Below, piece by piece: positions 1-10,409 of a DNA stretch of 64,000 nt (position 1 is its first letter; each line of letters begins with the position of its first letter). The stretch spans positions 62,001 to 126,000 of the forward strand of contig CAWFPR010000005.1 in the NCBI GenBank assembly GCA_963817635.1, given 5' to 3'. This DNA is from CAWFPR01 sp963817635. Lineage in GTDB: Bacteria > Acidobacteriota > Vicinamibacteria > Vicinamibacterales > 2-12-FULL-66-21. Made by a program: the position numbers and the translations under genes. Below the pieces are notes generated by a model. It saw only the letters and a list, made by a program, of their open reading frames with translations, was not told the origin of the DNA and searched no databases.

Positions 1-7
1 TCAGCCA

Positions 8-796
8 TTACCGGGAGCGCTTCTTCCCGTTACCCTGACGCGGAGGACCGCCGCGAAATCCGCCGGAGGGTCCGCCGCGAGCCGGACCGCGGCCGGAACC
101 ACCCGCAGGGCCGCGGCCTTGACCGGGCGGCCGTCCTCCGCCGGCGAATCGCTGACCCGCATGTCCGCGGCTGTTGTTGCCGTCGCCGTTGCCGGCGCCT
201 GCCCCACCGCCATGTCCGCGAAAGCGCGGCCGGCCGTCGCCGCGGAAGTTGGGGCGTCCGCCGGGCTGGCGGACCGTGAAGTCTGTCGGCCGGCGTTCCT
301 CTTTCTGCCCCTCGATTCGTGGCAACTGCGCGCGGATGAGCGGCCTGTGCATGGGCCAGTCTTCCGCGCCGGGCGGTTCGGGCTGCGGCTCCGCGTCGTC
401 TGCCTGGGTGGCCGCTATCGGCTGCGCGCCGGCCGGTTCGGCGCGGGACTCGTCGGCAACAGGAGGCTGTTCGGGCTCTTCGGCCGTATCGTGGGCGGAG
501 TTCGAATCCCGGGACTCGGGGGCGTGGGAGACAGCGGCAGGCGCCGTGAGGACCGGAGCCGGTTCCGCATCGGTCATCCCGGCAAGGACTTCCTTGAAGA
601 GCGACGCTGGCGTTTCCTTCTTGCGACGCCGCGGGACGCGCGCTCCCTTGTAGGCATGTTCCGCGTCACAGGTCGTGCAGCGGGTCTGCTTGATGTCATC
701 TTCGATCATCGCGACAATCGCATGGTTGGTTACTCGCCGCTCGCGCGGACAGTAATCATCCAATGTGTCACCCAGACGCAGCCGGCGCTGCTCCAT
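8..796 (-). CDS. conserved hypothetical protein with Cys-rich N-terminus and Arg/Gly-rich tail
   Basis: A 262-residue protein of unknown function. The first ~50 residues carry a Cys at about 16 and a CTTC pair near 40, which suggests a small zinc-binding module. The middle is acidic and Pro/Ala/Glu-rich. The last ~90 residues are Arg/Gly-rich (RGG-like), typical of disordered nucleic-acid-binding tails. The ATG is preceded by AGGGGAG at good spacing, which fixes the start. RNA or DNA binding is inferred only from composition; I do not recognise a named family. Confidence 0.65.
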   Translation of the reverse strand: MEQRRLRLGDTLDDYCPRERRVTNHAIVAMIEDDIKQTRCTTCDAEHAYKGARVPRRRKKETPASLFKEVLAGMTDAEPAPVLTAPAAVSHAPESRDSNSAHDTAEEPEQPPVADESRAEPAGAQPIAATQADDAEPQPEPPGAEDWPMHRPLIRAQLPRIEGQKEERRPTDFTVRQPGGRPNFRGDGRPRFRGHGGGAGAGNGDGNNSRGHAGQRFAGGGRPPGQGRGPAGGSGRGPARGGPSGGFRGGPPRQGNGKKRSR

Positions 797-919
797 TAAA
801 ACTCCCCTGATTGTCCGTGTTTGGCTGGAAAGAAGATCGGTGATGCAGGTCCATTGAGTTTACCAGACCATCTCATCGAGCGCAACAGCAGGACGCGCAA
901 GTGTCCTGTTTCCAGCCTC

Positions 920-2231
920 TTACCTTTGCACTCCGGCCGTATCGATCCAGGCCAGCGCGGCATCCAGCGTCGCATCGCGCCCGGCCAGCAGGTCCTCTCT
1001 GCGAAGTGGCACGAGCTGGTCGGGCACCACGCCCCGGCCCTCGAGGCGGACCCCCGTGGCGGTGACGAAGTCCCCATAGGCATGGATCAGCACGTCGCCG
1101 TTGGGCAGCTCGTCGAAGAGCGCCGGCAGCGCCTGTCCCATCGAGACCTGGCCGAACACTCTCGCGCGACCGAGCGCCTGCATCCCGCCGGTGAAACACT
1201 CCGATGCACTGCCGCTCATCGCATCCACCAGGATCGCCACCGGGCCGGCGTAGACCGGCACGCGCTCGCCGCGCGCGTCCACGAGCCGTGGATTGACGGT
1301 GAATCGCAGCTCGTTGTCGCGGGTCTTCATCGTGCCGAGTGCGACCCGCTCGCCGATGAAGTGTCCGGAAATCCCCATGAGCATGGCGGCCAGGCCGCCA
1401 GGATTGCCGCGCAGGTCGATGACCATGCCGTCAGCGTTCCTGAACCGGTCGACGGCCTCCTGGAACGGCGCATCGACGGCCGGCATCCAGACGTTGAACG
1501 CGATCACGCCGGCCGTCAGGCCGCGGGGCGTCTTCCGGCTTTCGCTCTCGACGCGCACGAACATCGTCGGCAGGTTGCCGACGGTCACGGGGCGCCCCTT
1601 CTCCGGGTTGCGCGCGATCGCGAGCGTGACGATGCGGCCGGTGCCGTCCTCGAACGACACAGTGACCTGCAATCCCACGGGGCCGCGGAGGCGCGTTTCC
1701 GCAAGGCGCCACGCTTCGACGTTCCGCAGCCGATCGCTGGCGGCCTCCGGCAGCGCGCGGAGCAGCTCGTCGACCGGCGTCTGCCCGACCGCCGTGAGCC
1801 GCCAGCCGGTTCGCACGCCGGCCCGCGCCGCGCCACCCTCCGCGGTCACGCTGGTGACGAACAGGTCGCGCTCGACCAGCCGCACGTCGAAGCCGGGATC
1901 GCCGCTTCCGTCTGTCAGGCCCGGTCGCGGCTGACGCCGGCGTGTCGGCGCTCGACGGGAGGAGCGCGAAATGCGACTGGCCCAGCCGGCCGATCATTTC
2001 ACGAATGACCGCGCGCACCTCCCCGCTGTTCTGAGCCGCGGCGGCACGCGGCCGGAGTTCGGCGCGCACGGCGTCCCAGTCAACGCCGTTCATCGACTTG
2101 TCGTAGAACGAGTCGCGGACGATCGTCCACGCCGCGTCGAAGGTCTCGATTCCACGGGGCACCTGCGCCGCCACGGCGCCGGCGCAGGCGACGACGAACA
2201 ACGCGGCCGCGGCCGCGCGACGGCCGATCAC
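920..2231 (-). CDS. S41 family C-terminal-processing-type peptidase (one frameshift)
   Basis: Secreted serine peptidase of the S41 (Tsp/CtpA, tricorn-core) family. A GTG start overlaps the TGA of the upstream gene (GTGA). A hydrophobic leader ending near AVAAQ is followed by an N-terminal helical region, a PDZ-like segment (VTAEGGAARAGVRTGW) and the catalytic domain with DLRGNPGG and the nucleophile in SGSASE. The reading frame breaks once near 1915-1922 between the N-terminal part and the PDZ domain, with coherent protein on both sides, so a single-base sequence error is likely. It is translationally coupled to the lipoprotein-sorting-like gene before it. The substrate is unknown. Confidence 0.8.
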
Positions 2232-3002
2232 TTGATGAGCGCCTTGATCTCCGCCGGCAGCGCGAAGGCGTCCGGCGGGACGGTATCGTATTCGAACGCG
2301 GTGAACGTGAGCACCTGCTCGACACCCATGGCGCTCTGCGTGACGGATACGGGCTGCAGCAGATCGCCGAACTTCTTGTACTCCCCCCGCGTTTCGGTGG
2401 CCGTGATCGTGCCCATCTGCGTCTCGCGCGACCCAATGCCTCCCGCCTTCAGGCCGGTCGCGACATCGTAGAACTCGACGTCCTCGCCGCCGTCTTTCCG
2501 CACGAGGCTGATCTTGTAGCAGGGGCGCCCGGCGAAGTCGGTCTTCGCCACCGTCGTGATCGAGCTGTACCGGGCAGGGTCGTGCAGCTCGCCGTAGAAA
2601 TCCGCGTCGAACCGTTTCTGCTCGAGCTCCTTTCCCTGCGAGAGCACGGGACCCGTGATAGGCGACAGAGCTCCAGCCGTTGGTGCCGTCGAACCCGTCG
2701 GTCAGCTGACCGATGCCGCTGATCGATATTCGGAGCAGCACCTTGTTCGGTCTGGCCGCGATCATCTCGAAGGTGCCGCCCATTCCCTGAGCCGGAACGC
2801 TGAGAGCGCCGGTCGCGCGCGTCGAGGTGTGCGCGAGCACCGCCTTGCGTCCGCCGATGGCCTCGATGTGGCGATCGATGATCGTCCGCGCCAGCGGCAG
2901 CGCTGCCGGCTGGGTGGCGGCCTGCGGCGCCTGCGCGACCACACCGGCCGACGGCGGGAGAGACGCGGCGGCCAGCGCCGCGACAAACACGACAACACGC
3001 AT
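2228..3002 (-). CDS. periplasmic outer-membrane lipoprotein-sorting-like protein (one frameshift)
   Basis: Exported protein of about 257 residues. A signal peptide (MRVVVFVAALAAASLPPSAG) is followed by IIDRHIEAIGGRKA, the opening typical of LolA-like or outer-membrane-lipoprotein-sorting-like proteins in Acidobacteria, then a beta-rich body with FDGTNGW and GRPCYKISLVRKDG. The frame changes once near 2665-2672, just after GTNGWSSV, and resumes in a neighbouring frame to the stop. The stop overlaps the S41 peptidase start. Lipoprotein carriage is family inference only. Confidence 0.65.
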
Positions 3003-3104
3003 GCGGAACGCTCCAGTTCAGGCGAGGGTGGGATCTCCAGTGTGCGCAATCCCTGCCCCGAATGCAACCGCAGACCCGGGCCCGTCCCGGCCGGCGCCTC
3101 GCGG

Positions 3105-3344
3105 TCAGCCGGCCTCGGGCGGACGTGTGCGGCTGATGGTCGTGACGACGCCGAGCAGGTAGTGGAGCGTGACGCGATCGCCCGGCTCGAGGTTGCGGGG
3201 CATCGCTTCGGGACCGATCCGTGCCAGGCTGACCTGGCCGTCGAGGTCCTCGGGATCGACGAAGTACACGTCGAGTGAGATCTGGCCGTGGATACTGACA
3301 GGCTGGATCTTCCTGACGACTCCCTCACGCGTTCCCTTGAGCAT
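3105..3344 (-). CDS. small hypothetical protein, OB/TOBE-like size
   Basis: A protein of about 79 residues, mostly short beta-strand-like stretches (VVRKIQPVSIHGQISLDVYF; EPGDRVTLHYLLGVVTTI). Its size and pattern would fit a compact beta-barrel, but no family is recognised. I chose the ATG at 3344 because AAAGG sits just upstream; a GTG six codons earlier is possible. It lies between the lipoprotein gene and the S41 pair, on the same strand. Function unknown. Confidence 0.5.
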   Translation of the reverse strand: MLKGTREGVVRKIQPVSIHGQISLDVYFVDPEDLDGQVSLARIGPEAMPRNLEPGDRVTLHYLLGVVTTISRTRPPEAG

Positions 3345-3407
3345 GGTGCCCTTTCGATCCACTGTCCACCGACGCCCCTCGATCGTGCGCGACCATCGTA
3401 CCCACGG

Positions 3408-4024
3408 TCAATGGCGGCGCACGAACCGCGCCGACGCGCCGAACGACGGTCCGTCGGGCAGTTGACGCCGCAACCAGGCGCGGAGCCGCGCCGCGGGCGA
3501 CACGATGAGCGCGTTCTCCTTCTGATCGAGCGCCACGTTAGCGGGGAGTGGAGGCCGGGCACCCCCGGACCCGCGTGCAGCCGATCGAAGAACCAGTCGT
3601 AGGAGAGCGGTGTCAGTTCCAGCTCATCGCCTTCCAGCCGCATCCGCAGGATCGCGTGCACGGGAACGAGGAAGGCGCCGCGATCCTCGCCCCGGGCGGG
3701 CATCAAATCGAAGTAGCGCGCATCGTCAATCGCGGTCAGGTAGCCCGTGAGATCGCCGCTTTCGATCGGGTGCACGTAGTGAACGCGGTACGACTTCCAC
3801 TCGCCCCGTTCGATCGTCATCGACGCCTTGTCGTCGGCGTCCTCCCAGACGCCGGGCAATCCGGGGTCGAAGCCGACCGACTCTCCGTCGTACACCGGAT
3901 GCACGCTCAGCACCAGGCATCCGGACCCGGCCAGCAGCGCGGCGGTCGCGACCAGGAGGGCCGCCCACGGACCGCACCGGTCTCGTGACGGTCCGCGGAA
4001 CCGGCATCGTGGTGCTGGGATCAT
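3408..4024 (-). CDS. putative lipoprotein (one frameshift)
   Basis: Exported protein of about 205 residues. A basic N-terminus and hydrophobic stretch (AALLVATAALLAGSGC) end in a probable lipobox cysteine, so the product is likely a membrane-anchored lipoprotein. The mature part contains PGVWEDADD and SYRVHYVHP, resembling secreted 'lipocalin-like' Acidobacterial proteins without a firm family. The frame changes once near 3538-3548, after PGLHSPL, and continues to the stop at 3408. The exact start is uncertain because the first ~18 residues before the leader are basic and may be untranslated. The 264 bp upstream, to the MFS gene, hold no gene I can support. Confidence 0.55.
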
Positions 4025-4288
4025 CTGCGCGTATCCAGTCTGTCCGGCCGGCCATCAGGACCGTGGAACCCACCGTCGGCGAAGGCCTTCCCGGCGCGCG
4101 ACGGTCCACGATCGACTGCCGGGGGTTCCTGGACGCCGGCAGCGTTCGCCGTCGAAGTTCCGTCAAGAATATCGCGGCGGCTCGCGCGACCGGTAGGCCC
4201 TTCTTCGGCGCGACCCGGACCGCTCGCGGGCTGGAGGTTCGGCGGACGCATCCGGAAACCGGCTGGCGAGCCGCCGTAGCTAGGACCC

Positions 4289-5551
4289 TTACGCGAGCGC
4301 CCGGCCCCTGGTCTCCGGAATCCAGATCCACGTGACCGCCGCGAGCAGGAAGGCCGCCGAGCAGATCGAGAGCGCCACGCCGAAGCCGCGCGTCTGCGGC
4401 GAGCGACCCGACCGCGTAGGGGGCGACGGCGCTCGCGACCCGGCCGATGTTGTAGGTGAAGCCCTGCGCGGTGGCGCGGATGGCCGTCGGATAGATCTCG
4501 GCCGTGACGGCGCCGAAGCCGGAGAAGTAGCCGGTGGCAAAAAACGCCACGAACGGCCCGAGGCAGCAGGAGCACGACCGGCGTCCTGACGGAGGCGTAG
4601 ATCCAGATCAGCACCGACGCGGTCAGCAGGTAGACGACGTAGGTGCGCTTGCGGCCGAGCGCGTCGCTGATGAACCCGAACGTCACGTAGCCGAACCACA
4701 TGCCCACCTGCATGGCGACGACGAACCCCGACATCACGGCGGTGCTGAGACCGACGCCCCCCTGATCCCGCGGGAGCGACAGGTAGCCTGGCAGCCAGAG
4801 GTTGAATCCCCACCAGGCGAACATCGTGCAGGCGTTCATCACGGTGACGGCGACGGTCAGACCGGCGATACCTGGACCGAAGATGGCGGCAAAGCCCCCG
4901 GACGGTTCTTTCGCCGCGCGAGCTTCGCGCCAGATCGCCGGCTCCTCGACGCGGCGCTGGATCCAGAACGTGAACAGCGCCGGCAGGACGCCGACGAAGA
5001 ACACCGCGCGCCAGCCGAACCGCGGCAGGACGAGCCAGGTGACGATCGCGGCGGCCCCGTAGCCGATCGCCCAGGAGCTCTGCATGAATCCGAGCGCCTT
5101 GCCGCGATGTTCGGCGGACCAGGTTTCGGACACGAGCGCCGCGCCGCTCGCCCACTCTCCGCCCATGCCGAGGCCGAGCAGGACGCGGAACACCGCGAGC
5201 TGCCCGACGGTCTGGGCGAACCCGCACGCCGCCGTGAACACCGAGTAGATGACGATGCTCGCCATCAGCGCGAGGGTCCGGCCGGCGCGGTCGGCGATGA
5301 CGCCGAAGACCATGCCGCCGACCGCCGAGGCCACCAGCGTGACCGACCCGAGCAGGCCCGCCGTCGTCTTGCTGATGCCCAGATCCGACGAGCAGCGCGG
5401 CCAGCACGAGCGCGTAGAGCATGACGTCGAACGAGTCGAGCATCCAGCCGAACGATGCCGCGACCAGCGCGCGCCGCGCCTGCGGTGTCGCCGCGCGCCA
5501 CCAGCCGAACACGCCGCCGCTCTCCCGCGCCTGGGTTGCGCTGACCGTCAC
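4289..5551 (-). CDS. MFS transporter, metabolite:H+ symporter type (three frameshifts)
   Basis: Inner-membrane permease of about 420 residues with the sugar/metabolite-H+ symporter layout. WMLDSFDVMLYALVL (TM1) is followed by GVIADRAGRTLAL in the TM2-3 loop, RVLLGLGMGGEWASG in TM4, GFISDALGRKRTYVVY in the second-half loop and EIYPTAIRATAQGFTYNIGR. The frame changes near 5385, 4560 and 4405; motifs remain intact between them. The GTG start overlaps the TGA of hyuB (GTGA), so it is probably the last gene of the pxpA-hyuA-hyuB operon and may import the operon's substrate. Transport of 5-oxoproline or hydantoins is inference from position only. Confidence 0.8.
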   Translation of the reverse strand: MTVSATQARESGGVFGWWRAATPQARRALVAASFGWMLDSFDVMLYALVLAALLVGSGHQQDDGGPARVGHAGGLGGRRHGLRRHRRPRRPDPRADGEHRHLLGVHGGVRVRPDRRAARGVPRPARPRHGRRVGERRGARVRNLVRRTSRQGARIHAELLGDRLRGRRDRHLARPAAVRLARGVLRRRPAGAVHVLDPAPRRGAGDLARSSRGERTVRGLCRHLRSRYRRSDRRRHRDERLHDVRLVGIQPLAARLPVAPAGSGGRRSQHRRDVGVRRRHAGGHVVRLRDVRVHQRRARPQAHLRRLPADRVGADLDLRLRQDAGRAPAASGRSWRFLPPATSPASAPSRPRSIRRPSAPPRRASPTTSAGSRAPSPPTRSGRSPQTRGFGVALSICSAAFLLAAVTWIWIPETRGRALA

Positions 5552-7148
5552 TGAACCTCGCTTCCGGCGCTGACGGGCGCGCCGAACCCGCCGCCGCCGG
5601 GCGTCTCGATCCGCAGCCGATCGCCGGCTGCAGCGTCAGCCGCACCTTGCCGCCGAGCGCTTCGCCGGCCGAGTCGCCCGCGCGGATGAGCGTGTTCCGG
5701 CCCATTCCGCCGGGGCTGCCGCCGCACACGCCGTACGGGGCGCTCCGCGCCGATCCGAGAGCACGTCACCGCCGTCTCGGTCAGCGCCTCGTACTCGCGC
5801 ACGATCCCGTCCCCGCCGGGATGGCGCCCGCGCCGCCCGTTCCCCGCCGCAGGCGGTACTGGGTGATGCGCACGGGAGGTAGTGCTCGATCGCCTCGACC
5901 GGCGTGTTGCGCGTGTTGCTCATGTGCGTGTGCACGCCGCTGAGGCCGGCCAGGCCGTTGCGCCCGCCCATGCCGCCGCCGATCGTCTCGTAGTAGGCGA
6001 ACGCGCTGGCCCGACGCGCGGATCGGTGCCGCCGAGCGTGACGTTGTTCATCGTGCCCTGGCTCGCCGCCGGCAGCCGATCGGGCAGCGCCCGGCCGAGC
6101 GCGCCGAGCACCACGTCGGTGATGCGCTGCGACGTCTCGACGTTGCCGCCGGCCACCGCGGCCGGCCGCGGCGCGTTGACGATGCGTCCCGTCGGGCGCG
6201 ATCACGCGGACGGCGCGGGCGATGCCGGCGTTGTAGAGCACGTCCTCGTCCACCAGGCAGCGGAAGGCGTAGAGCGTCGCCGACAGCGTGATCGCGAAGT
6301 TCGCGTTGACGCCGCCGGTCGTCTGCGGATCGCTGCCGGTGAAGTCCACCTCGGCGCCGATCGCCGGCAATGCGCAGCGTGACCCGGATGTTCACCGACG
6401 CGTCCTGAAGCCGTCGTCGTCGAGCGCATCCTCGAAGGCGTACTCGCCGTCGGGGATCGCCGCGATCGTCGCGCGGACCACGCGCTCGGTGTAGTCCTGC
6501 AGGGCGGCCGCGTAGCCGGCCACCCGCCGCGGCGCCGTACTTGCGCACGATCGTCGCGCAGCCGCGTCTCGGCGACACGGTTGGCGGCGATCTGCGCGGT
6601 GAGGTCGCCCTCGCGCTCGTCCGGCGTGCGGACGTTGGCGAGGATCAGGCCAGCACGTCCGGCACGATCTCGCCGCGCCGCACCAGCTTCACCGGCGGGA
6701 TGATCAGCCCTTCCTGGTAGATCTCGCGGGCCACCGGCATCGAGCCGGGCGTCATCCCGCCGACGTCGGAGTGGTGCGCGCGGTTGGCGACGTAGAACGC
6801 CGGCCGCCGCGCCGCGTCCGAGAAAGACCGGCGAGACGAGCGTGATGTCGGGCAGATGCGTGCCGCCGCGGAACGGATCGTTGAGCACGACGATGTCGCC
6901 GGCGTCCATCGGGCCGTGTCGATCGCGGCGCGCACCGACAGCGGCATCGCGCCGAGGTGCACCGGCATGTGGTCGCCCTGCGCGATCGTCTCGCCGGCCG
7001 CGTCGTAGACGGCGCACGAGTAGTCGAGCCGCTCCTTGATGTTCGGCGAAAAGCCGGTGCGGCACAGCGTGACGCCCATCTCCTCGGCGATCGAGAGGAA
7101 GAGGTTCTTGAAGACCTCGAAGTCGATCGGATTCGTGCGCATGCTCAT
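5548..7148 (-). pseudogene. hyuB: hydantoinase B / oxoprolinase family subunit, heavily frameshifted
   Basis: HyuB-type subunit of ATP-dependent hydantoinase/5-oxoprolinase. Recognisable blocks in order are IDFEVFKNLFLSIAEEMGVT, NIKERLDYSCAVYD, DIVVLNDPFRGGTHLPDI, HHSDVGGMTPGSMP, FTGSDPQTTGGVNANFAIT, SQGTMNNVTLGG, YYETIGGGMGG, RNTPVEAIEH and the terminal ETPGGGGFG. They are spread over three frames with about a dozen single-base frame changes, although the block order and the ~533-residue overall length are normal for the family. The intact motifs and lack of internal decay favour sequence error over an old pseudogene, but as written it cannot be translated. The proposed ATG overlaps an ATGA with the end of hyuA. 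Confidence 0.75.
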
Positions 7149-9174
7149 CGCGCCGCCGTGCCGCGAGCCGAGCGTCGCCGCGGCGCCCGCGTCCGATCGC
7201 GCGGCCACGACGTTGCCGAACTCGTCCACGCGAAAGCGAAGCCCGGCGGCACGACGACCGTCGCCTCGCCGCCGGTGATGACGGCCGGCCCGTCGGCGCG
7301 CTGCCCGGCGCGAGCGACTCCCACCGGTAGAACGCGGTCGTCACGCGCCGGCCGCCGGAAGCGCCGCGGTGCCGGCGCTCCGGCGCGGCACGCGCCGCGC
7401 TGCGTCGATCGGCCGTCGCGGCAGCGCCGGCTTCGTGGTGACGCCGGTCGCGGTCAACACGCAGGTTCACCACCTCGGTCGGCGCGGTGCGGGTTCGCAT
7501 AGCCGTAGAGCCGCACGTGCTGCCGGTCGAACTCGTCGCGGTAGCCGGCGCCGTGAACGGCACCGTGATTTCGTACGACTGGCCGACATAGCGCACGTCG
7601 AGGCGTCCGGCTCGATGCCGATCCGGCGCCCGGCGAACCCCTCCGCGGCCAGATCGCGGGTCGCGCGCTCGACGCAGCGGCGTCGAAGAGCGCTTCGAGC
7701 TCCGCGTCGGCGAGGCATCGTCCGCGCGCCGCAGGAGCTGGCCGAGTAGTCCTTCGTGACGTCGGCCACGAGCATGCCGAGCGCCGACAGCACGCCGGCG
7801 TACCGCGGCACGATGACGGTCGCGATCTCGAGCGCTCGGCGATCTCGCACGCGTGCATGCCGCCGGCGCCGCCGAACGCGAGCAGCGCGAAGTCCCGCGG
7901 GTCGTGGCCGCGCTCGACCGACACCACGCGGATGGCGCGCTCCATGTTGGCGTTGGCGACGCGCACGATGCCGTCGGCCAGGGCGGCCACGGCGAGCTCC
8001 AGCTCGCGCGCCATCGCGGAGGCGGCCGCGCGCGCGTCCGGTCGACGTCGAGCGCCATGCGGCCGCCGAGGAAGTACTCCGGGTCGAGCCGGCCGAGCAG
8101 CAGGTTCGCGTCGGTGACCGTCAGCTCGGTCCCGCGGCCGTAGCAGGCCGGCCCGGGATCGGCGCCGGCGCTCCGCGGCCCGACCCGCAGCGCGCCGCCG
8201 GAGTCGACGTAGCGCGATCGAGCCGCCGCCCGCGCCGACGGTGTGGATGTCGATGACCGGCAGCCGCACCGGAAAGTCGCCGACGTCGACTCGGTGGTCA
8301 TGCCGATCGCGTCGTCGATCAGGCTGACGTCGGTCGACGTGCCGCCCATGTCGAACGTGATCAGCCGCTGGAAGCCCGCCATCCCGCCGACGGCACGCGC
8401 GCCGACGACGCCGGCGGCCGGGCCGGACAGCACCGTCCGCACCGCCTCGCGCCGCGCCGCCGCGGCGGCGATCGAGCCGCCGTTCGACTGCATGATGCTC
8501 AAGCGGCGCACGTCCGAGGCCGCGCTCGAGCGCGCCCAGATACCGCGTCATCAGCGGCGTCACGTAGGCGTTGACCACCGTCGTGCTCCAGCGCTCGAAC
8601 TCGCGGTACTCGCGCAGCACCTGATGACGACACCGAGACGATGAAGCCGGCCTCGCGCGAGCGCTGCCGGCCGGCCTGCCGCTCGTGCGCCGGGTTGCGA
8701 TAGGAGTGCAGGAAACAGACGGCGACGACCTCGACGCCGGCGTCCGCGAGGCCGGCCGAGACCCTCGCACGGCCTCGATGTCGAGCGGAACGAGGACCGC
8801 TCCCGTCGGCGGCCAACCGCTCGGGGAGGCCGAAGGTGAGCGCCGGCATCGACGAGCGGCCGCCGCTCGCGCACCATCGAGGTTGTAGAGCTCGGGCCGG
8901 GTCTGCCGGCCGATGCGCAGGACGTCCTCGAACCCGGCGGTCGCGACGAGCGCGACGCGCGCGCCCTTGCGCTCGAGCACCGCGTTGGTCGCGACGGTCG
9001 ATCCGTGGACGACGTCGCCGGCGTCTCGCCGCCGGGCATGTCCCCGATACCGGCGAGGATTGCCCGCGACGGATCGTCCGGCGTCGATCGGACCTTGTGG
9101 ACCGCCATGCCATCGGGTCCAAGGAGCACGAGATCGGTGAACGTGCCGCCGGTGTCGACGCCAATCCGCGTCAT
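7145..9174 (-). pseudogene. hyuA: hydantoinase A / oxoprolinase family subunit, heavily frameshifted
   Basis: HyuA-type ATP-binding subunit of hydantoinase/5-oxoprolinase, about 676 residues if restored. It opens with MTRIGVDTGGTFTDLVLL, the family's ASKHA phosphate-binding motif, then VVHGSTVATNAVLERKGA, GFEDVLRIGRQTRPELYNLD, ITFDMGGTSTDVSL (second phosphate motif), GPACYGRG, FALLAFGGAGGMHACEIA and a terminal VDEFGNV. About fifteen frame changes interrupt it. The start overlaps the pxpA stop (ATGA), with GGGGAG upstream. No stop separates the last readable HyuA frame from HyuB, so a fused single-chain 5-oxoprolinase cannot be excluded, but the ATGA junction at 7145-7148 fits two genes. Confidence 0.75.
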
Positions 9175-9950
9175 GGAGGACTCCCCGCACTCGTGGCGCG
9201 CACCGCGATTCCGGCAGCCTCGAAGCCGCTGCGCAGCTCGCGCGCGAGCGCCGCCGCGCCCGGGGTGTCCCCGTGGACGCACAGGGTCTGCACCTCGAGC
9301 GCCACATCGCGTCCGTCGGTGGCGGTGACCACGCCGTCCCGCACCATGCGCACAGCGCGGGCGACCACGGCCGCCGGGTCGGTGATCACGGCTCCGGGGC
9401 GCGAGCGCGGCGCCAGGGACCCGTCCGGCTCATAGCCGCGGTCGGCGAACCCTTCGGCCGCGACGTTCAGGCCGGCTTCGCGGCCGGCAGCGAGCATCAC
9501 GGAGCCGGCGAGCCCAAAGAGCACGAGGCGGCGGTCGAAGGCGGCGACAGCCTTCGCGATGGCGCCGGCAAGCACGGGGTCGCGCGCCGCCATGTTGTAG
9601 AGCGCGCCGTGCGGTTTCACGTGGGCGATCGCCACGCCTTCGGCCGCCGCCATCGCCGCCAGCGCGCCGAGCTGATACAGCACCAGGTCCTCCGCTTCGC
9701 GCGGACTGACATGCAGATCGCGCCGGCCGAATCCTGGCAGGTCAGGGAATCCCGGGTGCGCCCCGACGGCCACGCCGTGCTCGCGGGCCAGCCGCACCGT
9801 GCGGCGCATGACGGCCGGATCGCCGGCGTGAAACCCGCAGGCGATGTTCGCCGAGGTCACGTGAGGCATCACGTCGGCGTCCGCGCCCATGCGCCAGGCG
9901 CCGAAGGATTCCCCCATGTCGCAGTTCAAATCGACCGTGAATCGTGGCAC
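9171..9950 (-). CDS. pxpA: 5-oxoprolinase subunit A (LamB/YcsF family)
   Basis: PxpA, 259 residues, usual family length, in one unbroken frame. It opens FTVDLNCDMGESFGAW and contains HVTSANIACGFHAGDP, VGAHPGFPDLPGFGRR, AIAHVKPHGALYNM, EGFADRGYEPDGSLAPR and VQTLCVHGDTPGA, the conserved LamB/YcsF blocks. With PxpB and PxpC it cleaves 5-oxo-L-proline to glutamate using ATP; those partners are absent here and HyuA/HyuB follow instead. The GTG at 9950 has GGGAGG nine bases upstream; a TTG at 9959 is a weaker alternative. The stop overlaps the hyuA start. Confidence 0.9.
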   Translation of the reverse strand: MPRFTVDLNCDMGESFGAWRMGADADVMPHVTSANIACGFHAGDPAVMRRTVRLAREHGVAVGAHPGFPDLPGFGRRDLHVSPREAEDLVLYQLGALAAMAAAEGVAIAHVKPHGALYNMAARDPVLAGAIAKAVAAFDRRLVLFGLAGSVMLAAGREAGLNVAAEGFADRGYEPDGSLAPRSRPGAVITDPAAVVARAVRMVRDGVVTATDGRDVALEVQTLCVHGDTPGAAALARELRSGFEAAGIAVRATSAGSPP

Positions 9951-9955
9951 CGTGC

Positions 9956-10304
9956 TCAACCTCCCACCCGGAGGGGAAGGAGCGTCAGGCGTCGGGTGAC
10001 GGTGATCAGAATGCGTCCCGCGGCGGCGATTCGCGCCTGCTCGTCTGGGCTCACGTCGTACGCGGTCATCAGGAGCAGCCGCACCTCGGGACGCGCGGCG
10101 TTCACGCGCGTCCCGAACTCGATGCCGCATGGCCGGCATGCGCACGTCGCAGATCAGCCAGTCGCAGGCAAAATGCTCGAGCGTAAGCATAGCCTCTGCG
10201 GCTGACGCCGCGGTGCGAACTTCGACCGCCAGCGGGGCAAGCCCCAGCGCGAGCGCCTCGCGCGTGTTGCGGTGGTCGTCAACCACCAGGATACGGATCG
10301 CCAT
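9956..10304 (-). CDS. stand-alone response-regulator receiver protein (one frameshift)
   Basis: CheY-like receiver domain of about 115 residues without an output domain. MAIRILVVDDHRNTREAL gives the acidic pocket, LICDVRMPAM the phospho-acceptor Asp, and LLLMTAYDVSPDEQ the switch Thr region. The frame changes once near 10130, after the phosphorylation site. The usual Lys-Pro near the C-terminus is not evident; the tail (ILITVTRRL) seems shortened. The stop sits immediately upstream of the pxpA start, so the two are probably co-transcribed, an unusual pairing for pxpA. Confidence 0.7.
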
Positions 10305-10355
10305 GATCGTGTGCTGCCGGCAGCGGAACGGGTACGGCTGGGGCGCCGCCAGGCG

Positions 10356-10378
10356 GCCGGGAGCGCCGAACTCCCGGC
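10356..10378 (-). terminator. hairpin downstream of TonB receptor gene
   Basis: An 8-bp perfect inverted repeat (GCCGGGAG / CTCCCGGC) with a 7-nt loop lies between the TonB receptor stop and the receiver gene start. It lacks a T-run, so it could be a Rho-assisted terminator or simply a GC-rich stem. Confidence 0.3.
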
Positions 10379-10409
10379 AGCCTGCGTGGCGCCTGTGGCC
10401 GTACGGCGG

